A stretch of DNA of 64,000 nt from Candidatus Saccharibacteria bacterium UBA1050 (GTDB taxonomy: Bacteria; Patescibacteriota; Saccharimonadia; Saccharimonadales; Saccharimonadaceae). Each line of letters starts with the position of its first letter. Positions within the stretch are counted from its first letter, which is position 1. The notes under the pieces are model-generated. The model was not told the origin of the DNA. It did not search any database and saw only the letters and a program-made list of their open reading frames with translations. Of the stretch, positions 1 to 7,988 are shown piece by piece. The stretch spans positions 24,495-88,494 of the forward strand of contig DCDR01000002.1 of NCBI GenBank assembly GCA_002316545.1, in the 5' to 3' direction. The translations under genes were made by a program, and so were the position numbers.

Positions 1-24
1 ACTACATCTAGTATAGCATCTGGG

Positions 25-645
25 CTAGTTGCTACGGCGACTTTCGAGCACCGGTGTACCCTCATATGAAACATTGCCTTCATCGTCGATGACGGCAACA
101 CCTGCGTTTTCAAAGTGAAATACGTCTATCGCCTCACGCATGGGTACGCCCGATGCAGCCGCGCAAAGCGCCAGGCCGGCATCACCGTGTGTTACTATCA
201 AGCCTCTTTGGCCTAGCTTTAGTTTGCGACGAATTATCTTCAAGGCTCTACCGGTTCGTCCCACGGTCGCGTCGAATGACTCCGCGCCATACTTACCTTC
301 CACGTAGCGCGTGCCGTTTTTTGCATGAATTATGTCTTCTTTGCCTACAATCTTTAGTGCATCGATTTGTTCGACAGACATATTTTCCAGTATCCCAAGA
401 TGGCGTTCGTGTAGTCCTGTCATAATTTCAGGTGTTACCCCATGTAGCCTCCCTGCTATCTCGGCAGTTTGGCGTGCTCGCCACATAAAGCTCGTCCAGA
501 TCCGATGTACTTCTTCTAAATTAGAAGCCTTGTCAAAAACTTCCTGCTGACCGTCCTCATTAAGCCCTGGGCAAGGCGCCTGATTCAATACCTTCATTTT
601 GTTGCCATCGGTCTGGCCGTGCCGCATTACGATTATTTCAGCCAT
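25..645 (-). CDS. histidine phosphatase family protein
   Basis: This is a 206-aa phosphoglycerate-mutase-like phosphatase. The RHG motif with the phospho-accepting His lies at residues 8-10 (MRHGQTDGN). The family's acid residue is in the ERHLG stretch near residue 80, and the second catalytic His is in VTHGD near residue 153. The family removes phosphate from small metabolites or proteins, and the substrate here cannot be read from sequence. The protein is cytosolic, with no signal peptide. A 159-aa unknown gene lies 4 nt upstream on the same strand, so the two are probably co-transcribed. The fold is clear and the specificity is not. Confidence 0.85.
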   Translation of the reverse strand: MAEIIVMRHGQTDGNKMKVLNQAPCPGLNEDGQQEVFDKASNLEEVHRIWTSFMWRARQTAEIAGRLHGVTPEIMTGLHERHLGILENMSVEQIDALKIVGKEDIIHAKNGTRYVEGKYGAESFDATVGRTGRALKIIRRKLKLGQRGLIVTHGDAGLALCAAASGVPMREAIDVFHFENAGVAVIDDEGNVSYEGTPVLESRRSN

Positions 646-649
646 ACGC

Positions 650-1129
650 CTACTGTATTCCCAATTGTCTTAGTTGCTCCGAGAAAAGTCCAATATCATG
701 TTCAAGATTCTGTTTGTAGGCTATTTCTATTGATTCTATTTTGTCTTCCGAGTCATTTTCGATGTTCGTGAGAATTCCTAAGACAGACGGAATGTCAGCA
801 GCCTGCGCGCCCTCAAGCTCTTTTTGCAACAGCACGCGCATCACTTCACGTAGTTTTGTTATATCGTCAGACCATAGTTTTGCTACCATGCCGTCATCAA
901 AACTAAAGTCGTGGTTTCTCATTACCTCTACAAGTGTCGAAAATTGAAAAGCCAAATTGTCCACCACCGTAAGCACTTCACTATCGTTTATTGGTCTCGA
1001 TTTCTGAACTTTTACAGTATCAAACAGTAAAAAACCCAAGTCACGGCACAACTTATCATGCGCCTCCATGGTATCTAAAAGCATGCTCTCGACTCCCACC
1101 AAAAGCTCTTCACCGGTTTCTTTTGCCAT
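650..1129 (-). CDS. hypothetical helical protein
   Basis: This 159-aa acidic protein was not recognised. It is predicted by eye to be almost entirely alpha-helical, with no signal peptide, membrane segment or Cys cluster. It lies 4 nt upstream of the histidine phosphatase gene on the same strand, which suggests co-expression. Codon use matches its neighbours and the ORF is intact, so it is probably a real cytosolic protein of lineage-restricted family. Confidence 0.6.
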   Translation of the reverse strand: MAKETGEELLVGVESMLLDTMEAHDKLCRDLGFLLFDTVKVQKSRPINDSEVLTVVDNLAFQFSTLVEVMRNHDFSFDDGMVAKLWSDDITKLREVMRVLLQKELEGAQAADIPSVLGILTNIENDSEDKIESIEIAYKQNLEHDIGLFSEQLRQLGIQ

Positions 1130-1170
1130 TATTTAGCAATTCTACCACATATTTGTCAAAGATATGATAC

Positions 1171-1503
1171 CTAAGGCTTCGGCGGCAATGTCAGTGTATA
1201 GTCACGACTTATCTCTAGCAGTCGCTTCAAGTTATCTTCATCAAGCACGTCTGCCTCAGCTTGCAACCAACTTTTCATACTTTTCCCACCATAGGTGAAG
1301 TAGCCAATACCTGGCTCTTGCAGCAATTCTTCTACGGTTGGCTCAGCTGCTTTTACTATCAATTCGTCTGTTTTGATGCCAAATGCCATATTGCGATTGA
1401 TAAAATAGCCTAGCCCGCCAAACATTTTGCGTTTTGACACGTCCAAGCCCCAACTGGCGACCACTTCGTCGATTCGTTCTTCTAGTATTGTATCGTAGGC
1501 CAT
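1171..1503 (-). CDS. TfoX N-terminal domain protein
   Basis: This 110-aa protein matches the TfoX/Sxy N-terminal domain. Diagnostic parts are the KRKMFGGLGYF segment near residues 24-35, the MAFGIK strand and the YGGKSMKSW segment near residue 70. In gammaproteobacteria Sxy activates competence genes through CRP. Stand-alone N-domain proteins like this one are widespread and mostly uncharacterised. Its start overlaps the stop of the peptidase E gene by one base, so the pair is translationally coupled. A role in DNA uptake is possible for a naturally competent lineage, but nothing in the sequence proves it. Confidence 0.8.
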   Translation of the reverse strand: MAYDTILEERIDEVVASWGLDVSKRKMFGGLGYFINRNMAFGIKTDELIVKAAEPTVEELLQEPGIGYFTYGGKSMKSWLQAEADVLDEDNLKRLLEISRDYTLTLPPKP

Positions 1504-2138
1504 TACTGCTTCTTGTAAAGTCTCCAGCTACCGCCAGATATTACTTCTACACTGCCGTCTACTACCTTCAGCGCGCTTAAATCATCAAGTGCGTACACAT
1601 CGTTCGGCCTGTTTTTAGCGTACTCCTCTGTAGCATTCAGCCCTGCTTCATCGCAGTGCACATTTATTTCAAAGTCTACGTAGCCCAAGCCAGACAAATC
1701 AGTCAAACCCATAGAATTATCGTCTATGGGTAGTGCAATCTCTATGCTTGGCGTCATAACCATCGTACTCGCGCTGCCACCTACAAATACTTTGCTTTCA
1801 ATATTTTCTTTCAGCCATTCATCAAACCCCGTTTTTCGTACCTGATCCAACAAGTGAAACGTATTACCTCCGCTCACCCACAGCACGTCTACATCAGCCA
1901 ATCGGCCGCGCCAATCTACACCGTCAGCGCTAATATCTACTATGTCTATATCGTAAAAGCCGTAGCGTTGCAGTTGCTGAAACTGAGCAATCAGCCATGT
2001 TTTGTTGTATGGCTCTACATTTGCGGCTGTTGGCACAAAACCAACCTTGCAGTCGCTGGCTGGCTTGCCGACCATTTGTTGCAAGGCCTCACCAATTGCT
2101 CGCTTTGAAAGTCCGCTCGATGTCAGTAGTAATTTCAT
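1503..2138 (-). CDS. peptidase E-like serine peptidase (S51 family)
   Basis: This 211-aa protein has the S51 (dipeptidase E / cyanophycinase-like) fold. A nucleophile-elbow Ser lies near residue 122 in VGGSAST, after a VSGGNTFHLL segment near residue 90, and a downstream INVHCDE segment supplies a His as in the family. Aspartyl dipeptidase activity (Asp-X) is typical of PepE. The usual SAGA after the nucleophile is replaced by SAST, so specificity may differ. The ATG is preceded by a TATACT box six bases upstream with no Shine-Dalgarno, which fits a leaderless message. It is the first gene of a likely operon with the TfoX-N gene. Confidence 0.8.
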   Translation of the reverse strand: MKLLLTSSGLSKRAIGEALQQMVGKPASDCKVGFVPTAANVEPYNKTWLIAQFQQLQRYGFYDIDIVDISADGVDWRGRLADVDVLWVSGGNTFHLLDQVRKTGFDEWLKENIESKVFVGGSASTMVMTPSIEIALPIDDNSMGLTDLSGLGYVDFEINVHCDEAGLNATEEYAKNRPNDVYALDDLSALKVVDGSVEVISGGSWRLYKKQ

Positions 2139-2144
2139 GCTATT

Positions 2145-2150
2145 AGTATA
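2145..2150 (-). promoter_or_regulatory. -10 box TATACT, leaderless start of peptidase E gene
   Basis: TATACT on the minus strand ends six bases before the ATG at 2138. A transcript starting at the usual distance would begin at or next to the start codon. No Shine-Dalgarno is present. Confidence 0.6.
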
Positions 2151-2171
2151 GCGCAGTAACTCTTTTCATTA

Positions 2172-2205
2172 AAATAACACCCGGCGTATTTACCGGGTGT
2201 TATTT
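2172..2205 (-). terminator. intrinsic terminator after the 57-aa gene
   Basis: A perfect 13-bp inverted repeat (aaataacacccgg and its complement) surrounds an 8-base loop just downstream of the small gene's TAG stop. On the minus strand the stem is followed by TTTTAA. Confidence 0.75.
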
Positions 2206-2207
2206 CG

Positions 2208-2381
2208 CTAGAACACTTGGGCGAGTATCCAGACGGCTGCGGCTGTTTCGATAAAAAACAGTCCCAATCCTACTGGTGAGCCCCAGCTGAACCAGCTGCC
2301 CCAGGCACGCCAGTTCTTATGAGTAAGTTCATACCATTCCTTACCCATCAGTTCTTGCTCTTCTTTTGTCGATTTAGACAT
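2208..2381 (-). CDS. small Trp-rich membrane protein, 57 aa
   Basis: This short ORF starts at ATG 2381 with an AGGAG Shine-Dalgarno at good spacing and is followed by a strong terminator, so it looks like a real monocistronic gene. The N-terminal half is charged and Trp-rich (SKSTKEEQELMGKEW, then a WGSWFSWG segment). The C-terminal half, about residues 36-57, is a single hydrophobic helix ending in AQVF. It is probably a small inner-membrane protein of unknown role. Its upstream region is unusually long and structured for this genome. Confidence 0.6.
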   Translation of the reverse strand: MSKSTKEEQELMGKEWYELTHKNWRAWGSWFSWGSPVGLGLFFIETAAAVWILAQVF

Positions 2382-2516
2382 TGTAAGAACTCCTATTAAT
2401 TGTTAATAAAAGTCCCCAATGTGTACGCAGTGCCGGTGGCGAGTTATTCCCTTGGGGCAGGCCTCGCTGTGGATGCGGACTTACGTGCTTATTTACAGTG
2501 TACTAAATTGTGTCAA
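2382..2516 (-). promoter_or_regulatory. promoter and structured leader of the 57-aa gene
   Basis: On the minus strand, TTGACA at 2516-2511 is followed 15 bases later by TAAATA, then a leader of about 100 nt before the ATG. The leader holds a CCCCAA/TTGGGG pairing (around 2434-2458) followed by ACTTTTATT, which resembles an intrinsic terminator ahead of the Shine-Dalgarno. An attenuator or unrecognised riboswitch is possible. No known riboswitch core was recognised. Confidence 0.35.
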
Positions 2517-2525
2517 ACGAGACAA

Positions 2526-3044
2526 TCAAGTCTTGTTAGCTTTTCGGCGCATTATCACACCCGAGCCGTTCAGCCTGCCCTCGTCGCTTGGGTATTGCCA
2601 GCCGTAAATTCGTGGTGGTGCAGTTTTGTCTATCTCAAAACCCAGGTGTTCATACATTTCTATGGCTTGTGTACGGTGGCGCATTACGTCTAGTTCAATC
2701 TCGCGACCAGCGGCAAATTCGAGCACTTTATTGAACAGTTCGCGGCCAATCCCCTTACCTTGTTTATCTATGGCTACATAAAAGCCTGAAAGATGCACTG
2801 GGTCGGTGTTGCTTGCGCCGATTCCGCCAAGCAAAGTTCCATCGTCATCCAGCGCCAGCCAAGTGGCGTTGTTTTCAAAGAAATTACGAAAGTACACAAC
2901 GGTGCTTTCGTCTTCAAACTCTTCTTTTGAAAATAGTTCAGCGGGTATACCCAACTCTGGCGCTGCGTACGCATTTTGATAAATCGGCTGGCAAAATTCA
3001 GCATATTTATCTGTCCAGCTTACATCGCCGCTAATAATTCGCAT
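2526..3044 (-). CDS. GNAT family N-acetyltransferase
   Basis: This 172-aa protein has the GCN5-related acetyltransferase fold. The acetyl-CoA pyrophosphate-binding motif is GKGIGRELF near residues 96-104, preceded by the LSGFYVAIDKQ strand, and the IEMYEHLGFE motif-B region is near residues 127-136. The substrate is unknown. It is the last gene of the FKBP, dehydrogenase, acetyltransferase run, 3 nt after the dehydrogenase stop. The extended acidic N-terminus is normal for the family. Confidence 0.85.
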   Translation of the reverse strand: MRIISGDVSWTDKYAEFCQPIYQNAYAAPELGIPAELFSKEEFEDESTVVYFRNFFENNATWLALDDDGTLLGGIGASNTDPVHLSGFYVAIDKQGKGIGRELFNKVLEFAAGREIELDVMRHRTQAIEMYEHLGFEIDKTAPPRIYGWQYPSDEGRLNGSGVIMRRKANKT

Positions 3045-3047
3045 GTA

Positions 3048-3947
3048 CTACTTTTTCGTTAGTATGTTTTGCGGTTCACCAGCGAGGTATTTTTCAACGT
3101 TTTGCACCATAATCTCAAGGCCATTGGCTGCCGCTTGCTTGGTTACACCCGCTACGTGTGGTGTTACCAGTATCTTTTCGCTTGAAAGACATTTTTTGTA
3201 AAAGTCGTTTGAAACATCAAATAGCGGTTCTGGGTCACAATCTATTGCTGCACCACCCACTACACCTGCTTCGATTGCTGCAATTAAACCATCGATGTCG
3301 TACGTCCATGGGCGCGAGAATGTTACGTAAAAAGCGCCTTGTTTCATAGCCATGAAAAATTCTGCATTGAGCAAGTTCTTTGTAGAGCTGTTGCAGTTCA
3401 GTGCATTCAGCACTACATCTGCGTGCTTTACAGATTCATGCAGGTCATCGCCACGTTCAAAGTAGCTTACGTTCATACCGAAAGCTTCACATCGCTCACC
3501 TACTTCGGTTCCGATGGTTCCATGGCCAAGCACCACTACTTTTTTCCCTTCTAGGCTGTCTGTCGAAGTAAATGGATACTGCGTCGTGGTACGCAAAAAC
3601 GTTGGAAATTGGCGAAAGAGCGAAAGCATGCCAAACATCGCCCACTCAGCTATAGATTTGCGGTTGCCGCCCTTTGCGTTGGCTATAAATACGTTTTTCT
3701 TTGCTAGTTCATCTGCGTTGAATGCTCCGAGTTCTGTGTATGGGTAAGTTATTAGCGCATTTTCAAGCGCACCTGCTTTTTCCAGCACGTAATCGCCCCA
3801 GCTACACACCACGTCGTAGCCTTTTACTTTTTCCACCCAATCATCGGCCGATTCCGCGGCAATGGTTTCAACCTGCCCCGCAGCAGCTAGTCGAGCCTTT
3901 TGTTCGTCAGTAAAATTAAATTCACCTGCTAATGCAATTTTGCTCAT
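3048..3947 (-). CDS. D-isomer-specific 2-hydroxyacid dehydrogenase family
   Basis: This 299-aa protein is an NAD(P)-dependent dehydrogenase of the D-2-hydroxyacid family. The Rossmann nucleotide motif is VVVLGHGTIGTEVG near residues 136-149. The C-terminal TPHVAG segment near residue 263 carries the family's catalytic His. The expected catalytic-Arg region reads TFSRPWTYD. It probably reduces or oxidises a 2-keto/2-hydroxy acid, but the substrate cannot be assigned. It starts one base after the FKBP stop and is tightly followed by the acetyltransferase, so the three form an operon. Confidence 0.82.
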   Translation of the reverse strand: MSKIALAGEFNFTDEQKARLAAAGQVETIAAESADDWVEKVKGYDVVCSWGDYVLEKAGALENALITYPYTELGAFNADELAKKNVFIANAKGGNRKSIAEWAMFGMLSLFRQFPTFLRTTTQYPFTSTDSLEGKKVVVLGHGTIGTEVGERCEAFGMNVSYFERGDDLHESVKHADVVLNALNCNSSTKNLLNAEFFMAMKQGAFYVTFSRPWTYDIDGLIAAIEAGVVGGAAIDCDPEPLFDVSNDFYKKCLSSEKILVTPHVAGVTKQAAANGLEIMVQNVEKYLAGEPQNILTKK

Positions 3948-3948
3948 A

Positions 3949-4332
3949 CTATTCTCCGTTCTTTGGTATTTCCATCAAATCAATATCAAATACTAAATTG
4001 CTATTTGCGGGGATGTTTTTCGCGGGGCTGCTAGAGCCGTAGGCCATTTCGGCTGGAATGATTAAGCGGCGCGTACCGCCTACTTTCATGCCAGGTACAC
4101 CTTGTGTCCAACCAGCTATTACGCCGCTTAGAGGGAATGTGATCGCCTTGCCAAAATCGTGGCTACTTTGGAATATTATGCCATTTTTACATAAAGCCCC
4201 TGTGTAGTGCGCCGTGATTGTAGCCCCGGCACGCACCTCTTCACCCTTACCAACATCCAGGTCGATAATTTCTAATCCTTTTACTTCCTCGCGCGGTTCA
4301 AAATCCGCTAGCTTTGTGCCTTCGTATACCAT
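3949..4332 (-). CDS. FKBP-type peptidyl-prolyl cis-trans isomerase
   Basis: This 127-aa single-domain FKBP catalyses proline isomerisation in folding proteins. Typical features are the VRAGATITAHYTGAL segment near residue 40, the FPLSGVIAGWTQGVPGMKVGGTRRL region and the AYGSSSPAKNIPANSNLVFDIDL end. No signal peptide is present, so it is probably cytosolic. A TATAAT box overlaps the stop codon of the upstream KAP gene and lies eight bases before this ATG, so the operon appears to have its own leaderless promoter. Confidence 0.93.
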   Translation of the reverse strand: MVYEGTKLADFEPREEVKGLEIIDLDVGKGEEVRAGATITAHYTGALCKNGIIFQSSHDFGKAITFPLSGVIAGWTQGVPGMKVGGTRRLIIPAEMAYGSSSPAKNIPANSNLVFDIDLMEIPKNGE

Positions 4333-4340
4333 ATGTTTGA

Positions 4341-4346
4341 ATTATA
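4341..4346 (-). promoter_or_regulatory. -10 box TATAAT of the FKBP operon
   Basis: A consensus TATAAT on the minus strand lies eight bases before the FKBP ATG. It overlaps the TAA stop of the KAP NTPase gene. No Shine-Dalgarno is present, so the start is probably leaderless. Confidence 0.65.
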
Positions 4347-6054
4347 TCTTAAAAAATATATCTTCTCTTACCCTATTCAATAACACACTGACCTTGCCTA
4401 CAGCTTGAGAAGCAGATTTTTTATTTGGCGTAGATGATAGCTGTTTCATGATAAGTTCGAGTGCTTGAATATCAGTGTCAAACATACTATAGCTATATGC
4501 TCTAAAGACTTGATTATTTTCAATTAATGACTCTATAGCAGGCTTAATAATATTATTATAGGCAAGCAAACGTTCTTGAGTTGCTCCCTCGAAACTAGAG
4601 ACTGGAGTAGTACTACCTTCTGGTATGTAAACAAAGCTGAAGCCAAAGCCAGAATACCAATCTTCAATCTCCCAAAATTCTGCTGGAAAAGCCTGCCTCA
4701 TTCTATCCGGTAGCGCCCCAAACGCTCTCACAAAGACTGCTGGAGCTTCTTGGCTATCCCTGCTTTGATAGTCTTGATTAAGTATTTCTCTGCCTTGATC
4801 TATATAGCTATTTAATAAAGCCCTATACTCACGAGCTACGTAGCTCACTGTCCCGCTGAGAAATTGGTTACGATACACAGGGTCAACCACCATACTATCG
4901 AGCATGCCTTTAGAGCTTAGGTCGGTTTTCCAGTTTGATACAGCTTCCATTACCATTCGCAACGAAATAGTCCATAAAAATACGTTCCTTATAAAATTCT
5001 CGTCATTCGCTTCGTTTTTGAACAAATCTACACCCGTTCTTTTAACTAAACTGTCTATCTTTTCTATAAGTACACTGATCTCGGGCGCAACAACAATTTC
5101 ATTTGGTAGCGTTCTTAAAAGATATTTTTTCGGATTTGGCAAAACGCCAGCAAGTGATTGTTCAAGATCGCTTCGATTAGTTGTGACAATCATGATCACA
5201 CTACCTCTTAGAAATGATAAAACTTCTATCACGCGCAGCCATTTGGTTGCTTCGATTGGATCAAGTCTGTCTAAGTCTTCTAAAATAACAACTATCTTTA
5301 GCTCTCTATTAGTAAATATGCCTTGGATTTTTTTTAGTAATCTAAATAGCTCATCTTCGACGAACCACCTTTTTACAACACCAACTTTTACTGAGAACAG
5401 GCCGTTAAAACCGAATGTTTGATCGATATCAGGCGTTAAGTTAGGTGACAGTCGACGAAACTCGGATATACCTGTAATGTTAGATAGTTGTATAAAAAGT
5501 TCGTCTATACCCTCGCTTGGATTACCGAAGCCCCAAAGACTATGATAGTATGACCTTTTTATAATCCCAGTATTTAGTAGCTTTTTAACAATGCCATCGG
5601 CAGTGACACTCTTGCCTGATCGCCAAGCACCATTAATAGTTATCAATGATTTGCTCGAGTCAGGCATTAAGCTAATTTGCTCAACTTCTGTGTTATCTAT
5701 GCTTAACTTGATAACTTCTTGAGTGTTGGGTAAAGAATCTAGAATTATCTCCGATTTGTTAGTAGTAGTTTTTTTAACTTTCTTTTTATCTAGCGCCCAC
5801 GCTTTATTTGGCTGTACATATACAGGCATCTTTCGATACCTATAGTATTGTCGGTAGATAAGTACTACAGAAATTATTACTGAAACCACTAATAAAAAGC
5901 TTGCAAATGGTTTATCTAATACGCCGTATTTAAGCAAAATACACGACGCAGCAGGCACAATAAGTATGAAAAACGTATATTCGAAAAATAAGAGTGGGCT
6001 TGATGCAACATAGCCCCGAAATTTTCTGATGGCTTTTTTAAGTGCTTGGTTCAC
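4342..6054 (-). CDS. KAP family P-loop NTPase, membrane-anchored
   Basis: This 570-aa protein has two hydrophobic segments at about residues 19-42 and 50-68, then a KAP-type NTPase domain. Walker A is GAWRSGKS (142-149), Walker B is VVILEDLDRLD (255-265), and a sensor-like IVTTNRSDLEQS follows. KAP NTPases include PifA, the F-plasmid factor that excludes phage T7, and many are membrane-associated. The DNA is visibly more AT-rich than the flanking genes, which suggests later acquisition. Its start lies 17 nt inside the glyS 3' end. The family is clear. A defence role is inference only. Confidence 0.8.
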   Translation of the reverse strand: MNQALKKAIRKFRGYVASSPLLFFEYTFFILIVPAASCILLKYGVLDKPFASFLLVVSVIISVVLIYRQYYRYRKMPVYVQPNKAWALDKKKVKKTTTNKSEIILDSLPNTQEVIKLSIDNTEVEQISLMPDSSKSLITINGAWRSGKSVTADGIVKKLLNTGIIKRSYYHSLWGFGNPSEGIDELFIQLSNITGISEFRRLSPNLTPDIDQTFGFNGLFSVKVGVVKRWFVEDELFRLLKKIQGIFTNRELKIVVILEDLDRLDPIEATKWLRVIEVLSFLRGSVIMIVTTNRSDLEQSLAGVLPNPKKYLLRTLPNEIVVAPEISVLIEKIDSLVKRTGVDLFKNEANDENFIRNVFLWTISLRMVMEAVSNWKTDLSSKGMLDSMVVDPVYRNQFLSGTVSYVAREYRALLNSYIDQGREILNQDYQSRDSQEAPAVFVRAFGALPDRMRQAFPAEFWEIEDWYSGFGFSFVYIPEGSTTPVSSFEGATQERLLAYNNIIKPAIESLIENNQVFRAYSYSMFDTDIQALELIMKQLSSTPNKKSASQAVGKVSVLLNRVREDIFFKI

Positions 6055-7435
6055 TGTCCAATGAACCTATCTCCACCCTTTTTTGTTCTGTCGTATCTCT
6101 GTCGCGAACTGTGACTGTATTGTTTTCTAGCGTTTTGAAGTCAATCACCACACAGTGCGGCGTACCAATTTCATCTTGTCTGCGGTAGCGTTTACCGATG
6201 TTACCGTTGTCATCCCACATTACAGTACCATATTTTTTCTTTAGCATTTGGTACACTTCGCGGGCTTTTTCTACTAGCTCTGGCTTGTTCTTTAGCAGCG
6301 GGCTCACGGCGTATTTCACTGGCGCCAGGTGCTCTGGTAGTGCGAGGTAAATTCGCTTTTCACCATTTTGCTCGTCTTCGCGGTAGGCACTAGTAAGTAC
6401 GGCCATGAGTGCACGCTCAACACCAAAGCTTGGCTCAATCACGTGCGGCACGAATGTCTCGTCGCTGCCCTTCACGTGGTATTCCATAGTTTTACCGCTA
6501 GCACGCTGAATATTAGCAAGGTCGAAATCGGTACGGTACGCTAGGCCCAGCAGCTCGTCTTTACCGTGCGGGAATGCAAATTCGTAATCTATCGTGCGCT
6601 TGCTGTAATGCGCGCGGTCGTTTTCAGGAACTTCAACTTCTTCTACACTTTCGCGTGGCAAGCCAAGCTTATCGAGGAATACTTCAATGTCTTTGCGCCA
6701 TTGCTCGAAGGCTTCTTCCCACTTTTCTGGGTGCACGAAATATTCCACTTCCATTTGCTCAAACTCTCGTGAACGGAATACGAAATCGCGTGGGCTGATT
6801 TCGTTGCGGAATGCCTTGCCCTGCTGCGCAATACCAAATGGTAGGTCGGGGTAAAAACTATCTACGACGTTTTTGTAATTCGTGAAAATACCTTGGGCAG
6901 TTTCTGGGCGAAGATATGATCGATCGTTCTTATCGAAAATTAACGCTGCAATATTTGTCTCTTCAGCTTGTGGTTTTGTGTACGTTTCACCATTTTCTAG
7001 CTCAATACTGTTAAATCCACCGAAGCCCGCGGGACCAACGACTGTTTCAAACATCATGTTGAACTGTACCGGGTCAGTAAAGCTACCCTCTTCACCACAG
7101 ACAGGACATTTATTTGGATTCTCAAGTTTATCTGCACGGTGACGTGAATGGCACTTCTTGCAGAATACCAATGGGTCGGTAAATGTATCTACGTGGCCGC
7201 TTGCCTGCCATACTTTTTGGTTCATCAAAATCGCCGCGTCGACACCGTACATGTCGTCGCGGTCTTCTACAAACATCTGCCACCAAAGGTTCATAATGTT
7301 GCGCTTCAGGGCTACACCAAGTGGGCCGTAATCCCATGTACCACTTAAACCACCATATACTTCACTACCTTGGTAAATAAAGCCTCGGCGCTTCGCCAAA
7401 CTCACAATATCTTCTAGTTTTACCTCTTTGTTCAT
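6038..7435 (-). CDS. glyS: glycine--tRNA ligase (single-chain alpha2 type)
   Basis: This 465-aa class II synthetase charges tRNA-Gly. It is the single-chain archaeal/eukaryotic/Gram-positive form, not the two-subunit GlyQ/GlyS form. Visible signatures are the GSEVYGGLSGTWDYGPLG start, a CKKCHSR/CPVCGEE zinc-type insertion near residues 92-120, motif 2 as FRNEISPRDFVFRSREF, and the FEQMEVEYF segment. A GTG nine bases upstream (7444) is in frame. The ATG at 7435 was chosen because the TATACT box abuts that GTG and lies nine bases before the ATG. Confidence 0.95.
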   Translation of the reverse strand: MNKEVKLEDIVSLAKRRGFIYQGSEVYGGLSGTWDYGPLGVALKRNIMNLWWQMFVEDRDDMYGVDAAILMNQKVWQASGHVDTFTDPLVFCKKCHSRHRADKLENPNKCPVCGEEGSFTDPVQFNMMFETVVGPAGFGGFNSIELENGETYTKPQAEETNIAALIFDKNDRSYLRPETAQGIFTNYKNVVDSFYPDLPFGIAQQGKAFRNEISPRDFVFRSREFEQMEVEYFVHPEKWEEAFEQWRKDIEVFLDKLGLPRESVEEVEVPENDRAHYSKRTIDYEFAFPHGKDELLGLAYRTDFDLANIQRASGKTMEYHVKGSDETFVPHVIEPSFGVERALMAVLTSAYREDEQNGEKRIYLALPEHLAPVKYAVSPLLKNKPELVEKAREVYQMLKKKYGTVMWDDNGNIGKRYRRQDEIGTPHCVVIDFKTLENNTVTVRDRDTTEQKRVEIGSLDSEPST

Positions 7436-7444
7436 ACTGTTCAC

Positions 7445-7450
7445 AGTATA
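7445..7450 (-). promoter_or_regulatory. -10 box TATACT of glyS
   Basis: TATACT on the minus strand lies nine bases before the glyS ATG at 7435, with no Shine-Dalgarno between them. This fits a leaderless or near-leaderless transcript. Confidence 0.6.
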
Positions 7451-7496
7451 CCAGACACTTGCATATTTTCGGAGGTAGACGCATAGTTAAATCACC

Positions 7497-7985
7497 ATGA
7501 ACCACGATATCGATCCGCGAGACATGCCCGAGCGCCAACCACGGCAAATGGCACAAGTTGTTGCAGACGCCATGGATCTGATGCGTCGAGGCAATCTTGA
7601 AGAGGCTGAAAGCTCATTAGCAGCTTACAACACTCTTACAAAGAATGCTGACCATTTTGCTGTTGCACTAGAGCAAGCGTGTAGGCTGGCGCAAGAAGAT
7701 GGCGAAATGAACGAAGAAACATTGGCTACGCTACTAGGAAGCAAACACCTCGCCCGTGTATACGAAACGGTTTCGCAGGGCGTCGGAGCGTTGGGCGCCC
7801 GAATTGCCGCAAGTGATGTGATAGATACAGAAAAATGGCTAAAAATGCTTGCGAGCACCAAGGAAAAGGCTGTAATTCTGACAGATCGTGAACACTTGGA
7901 AGCCTATCGCAAGCGTGGTGCCGCCCTACTAAAAGCCATTGGCGCCAAGCTACCTGGCACACATGGTGGCGACCAAGATAGCTAA
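7497..7985 (+). CDS. hypothetical helical protein
   Basis: This 162-aa protein was not recognised. It is rich in Ala, Leu and Glu and appears all-helical, with a segment near residues 25-65 (AMDLMRRGNLEEAESSLAAYN) that resembles a TPR-like helix pair. No membrane segment or signal is seen. It is a lone plus-strand gene between glyS and a minus-strand unknown that ends 3 nt after it. The ATG has no close Shine-Dalgarno. Confidence 0.55.
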   Translation: MNHDIDPRDMPERQPRQMAQVVADAMDLMRRGNLEEAESSLAAYNTLTKNADHFAVALEQACRLAQEDGEMNEETLATLLGSKHLARVYETVSQGVGALGARIAASDVIDTEKWLKMLASTKEKAVILTDREHLEAYRKRGAALLKAIGAKLPGTHGGDQDS

Positions 7986-7988
7986 TAT

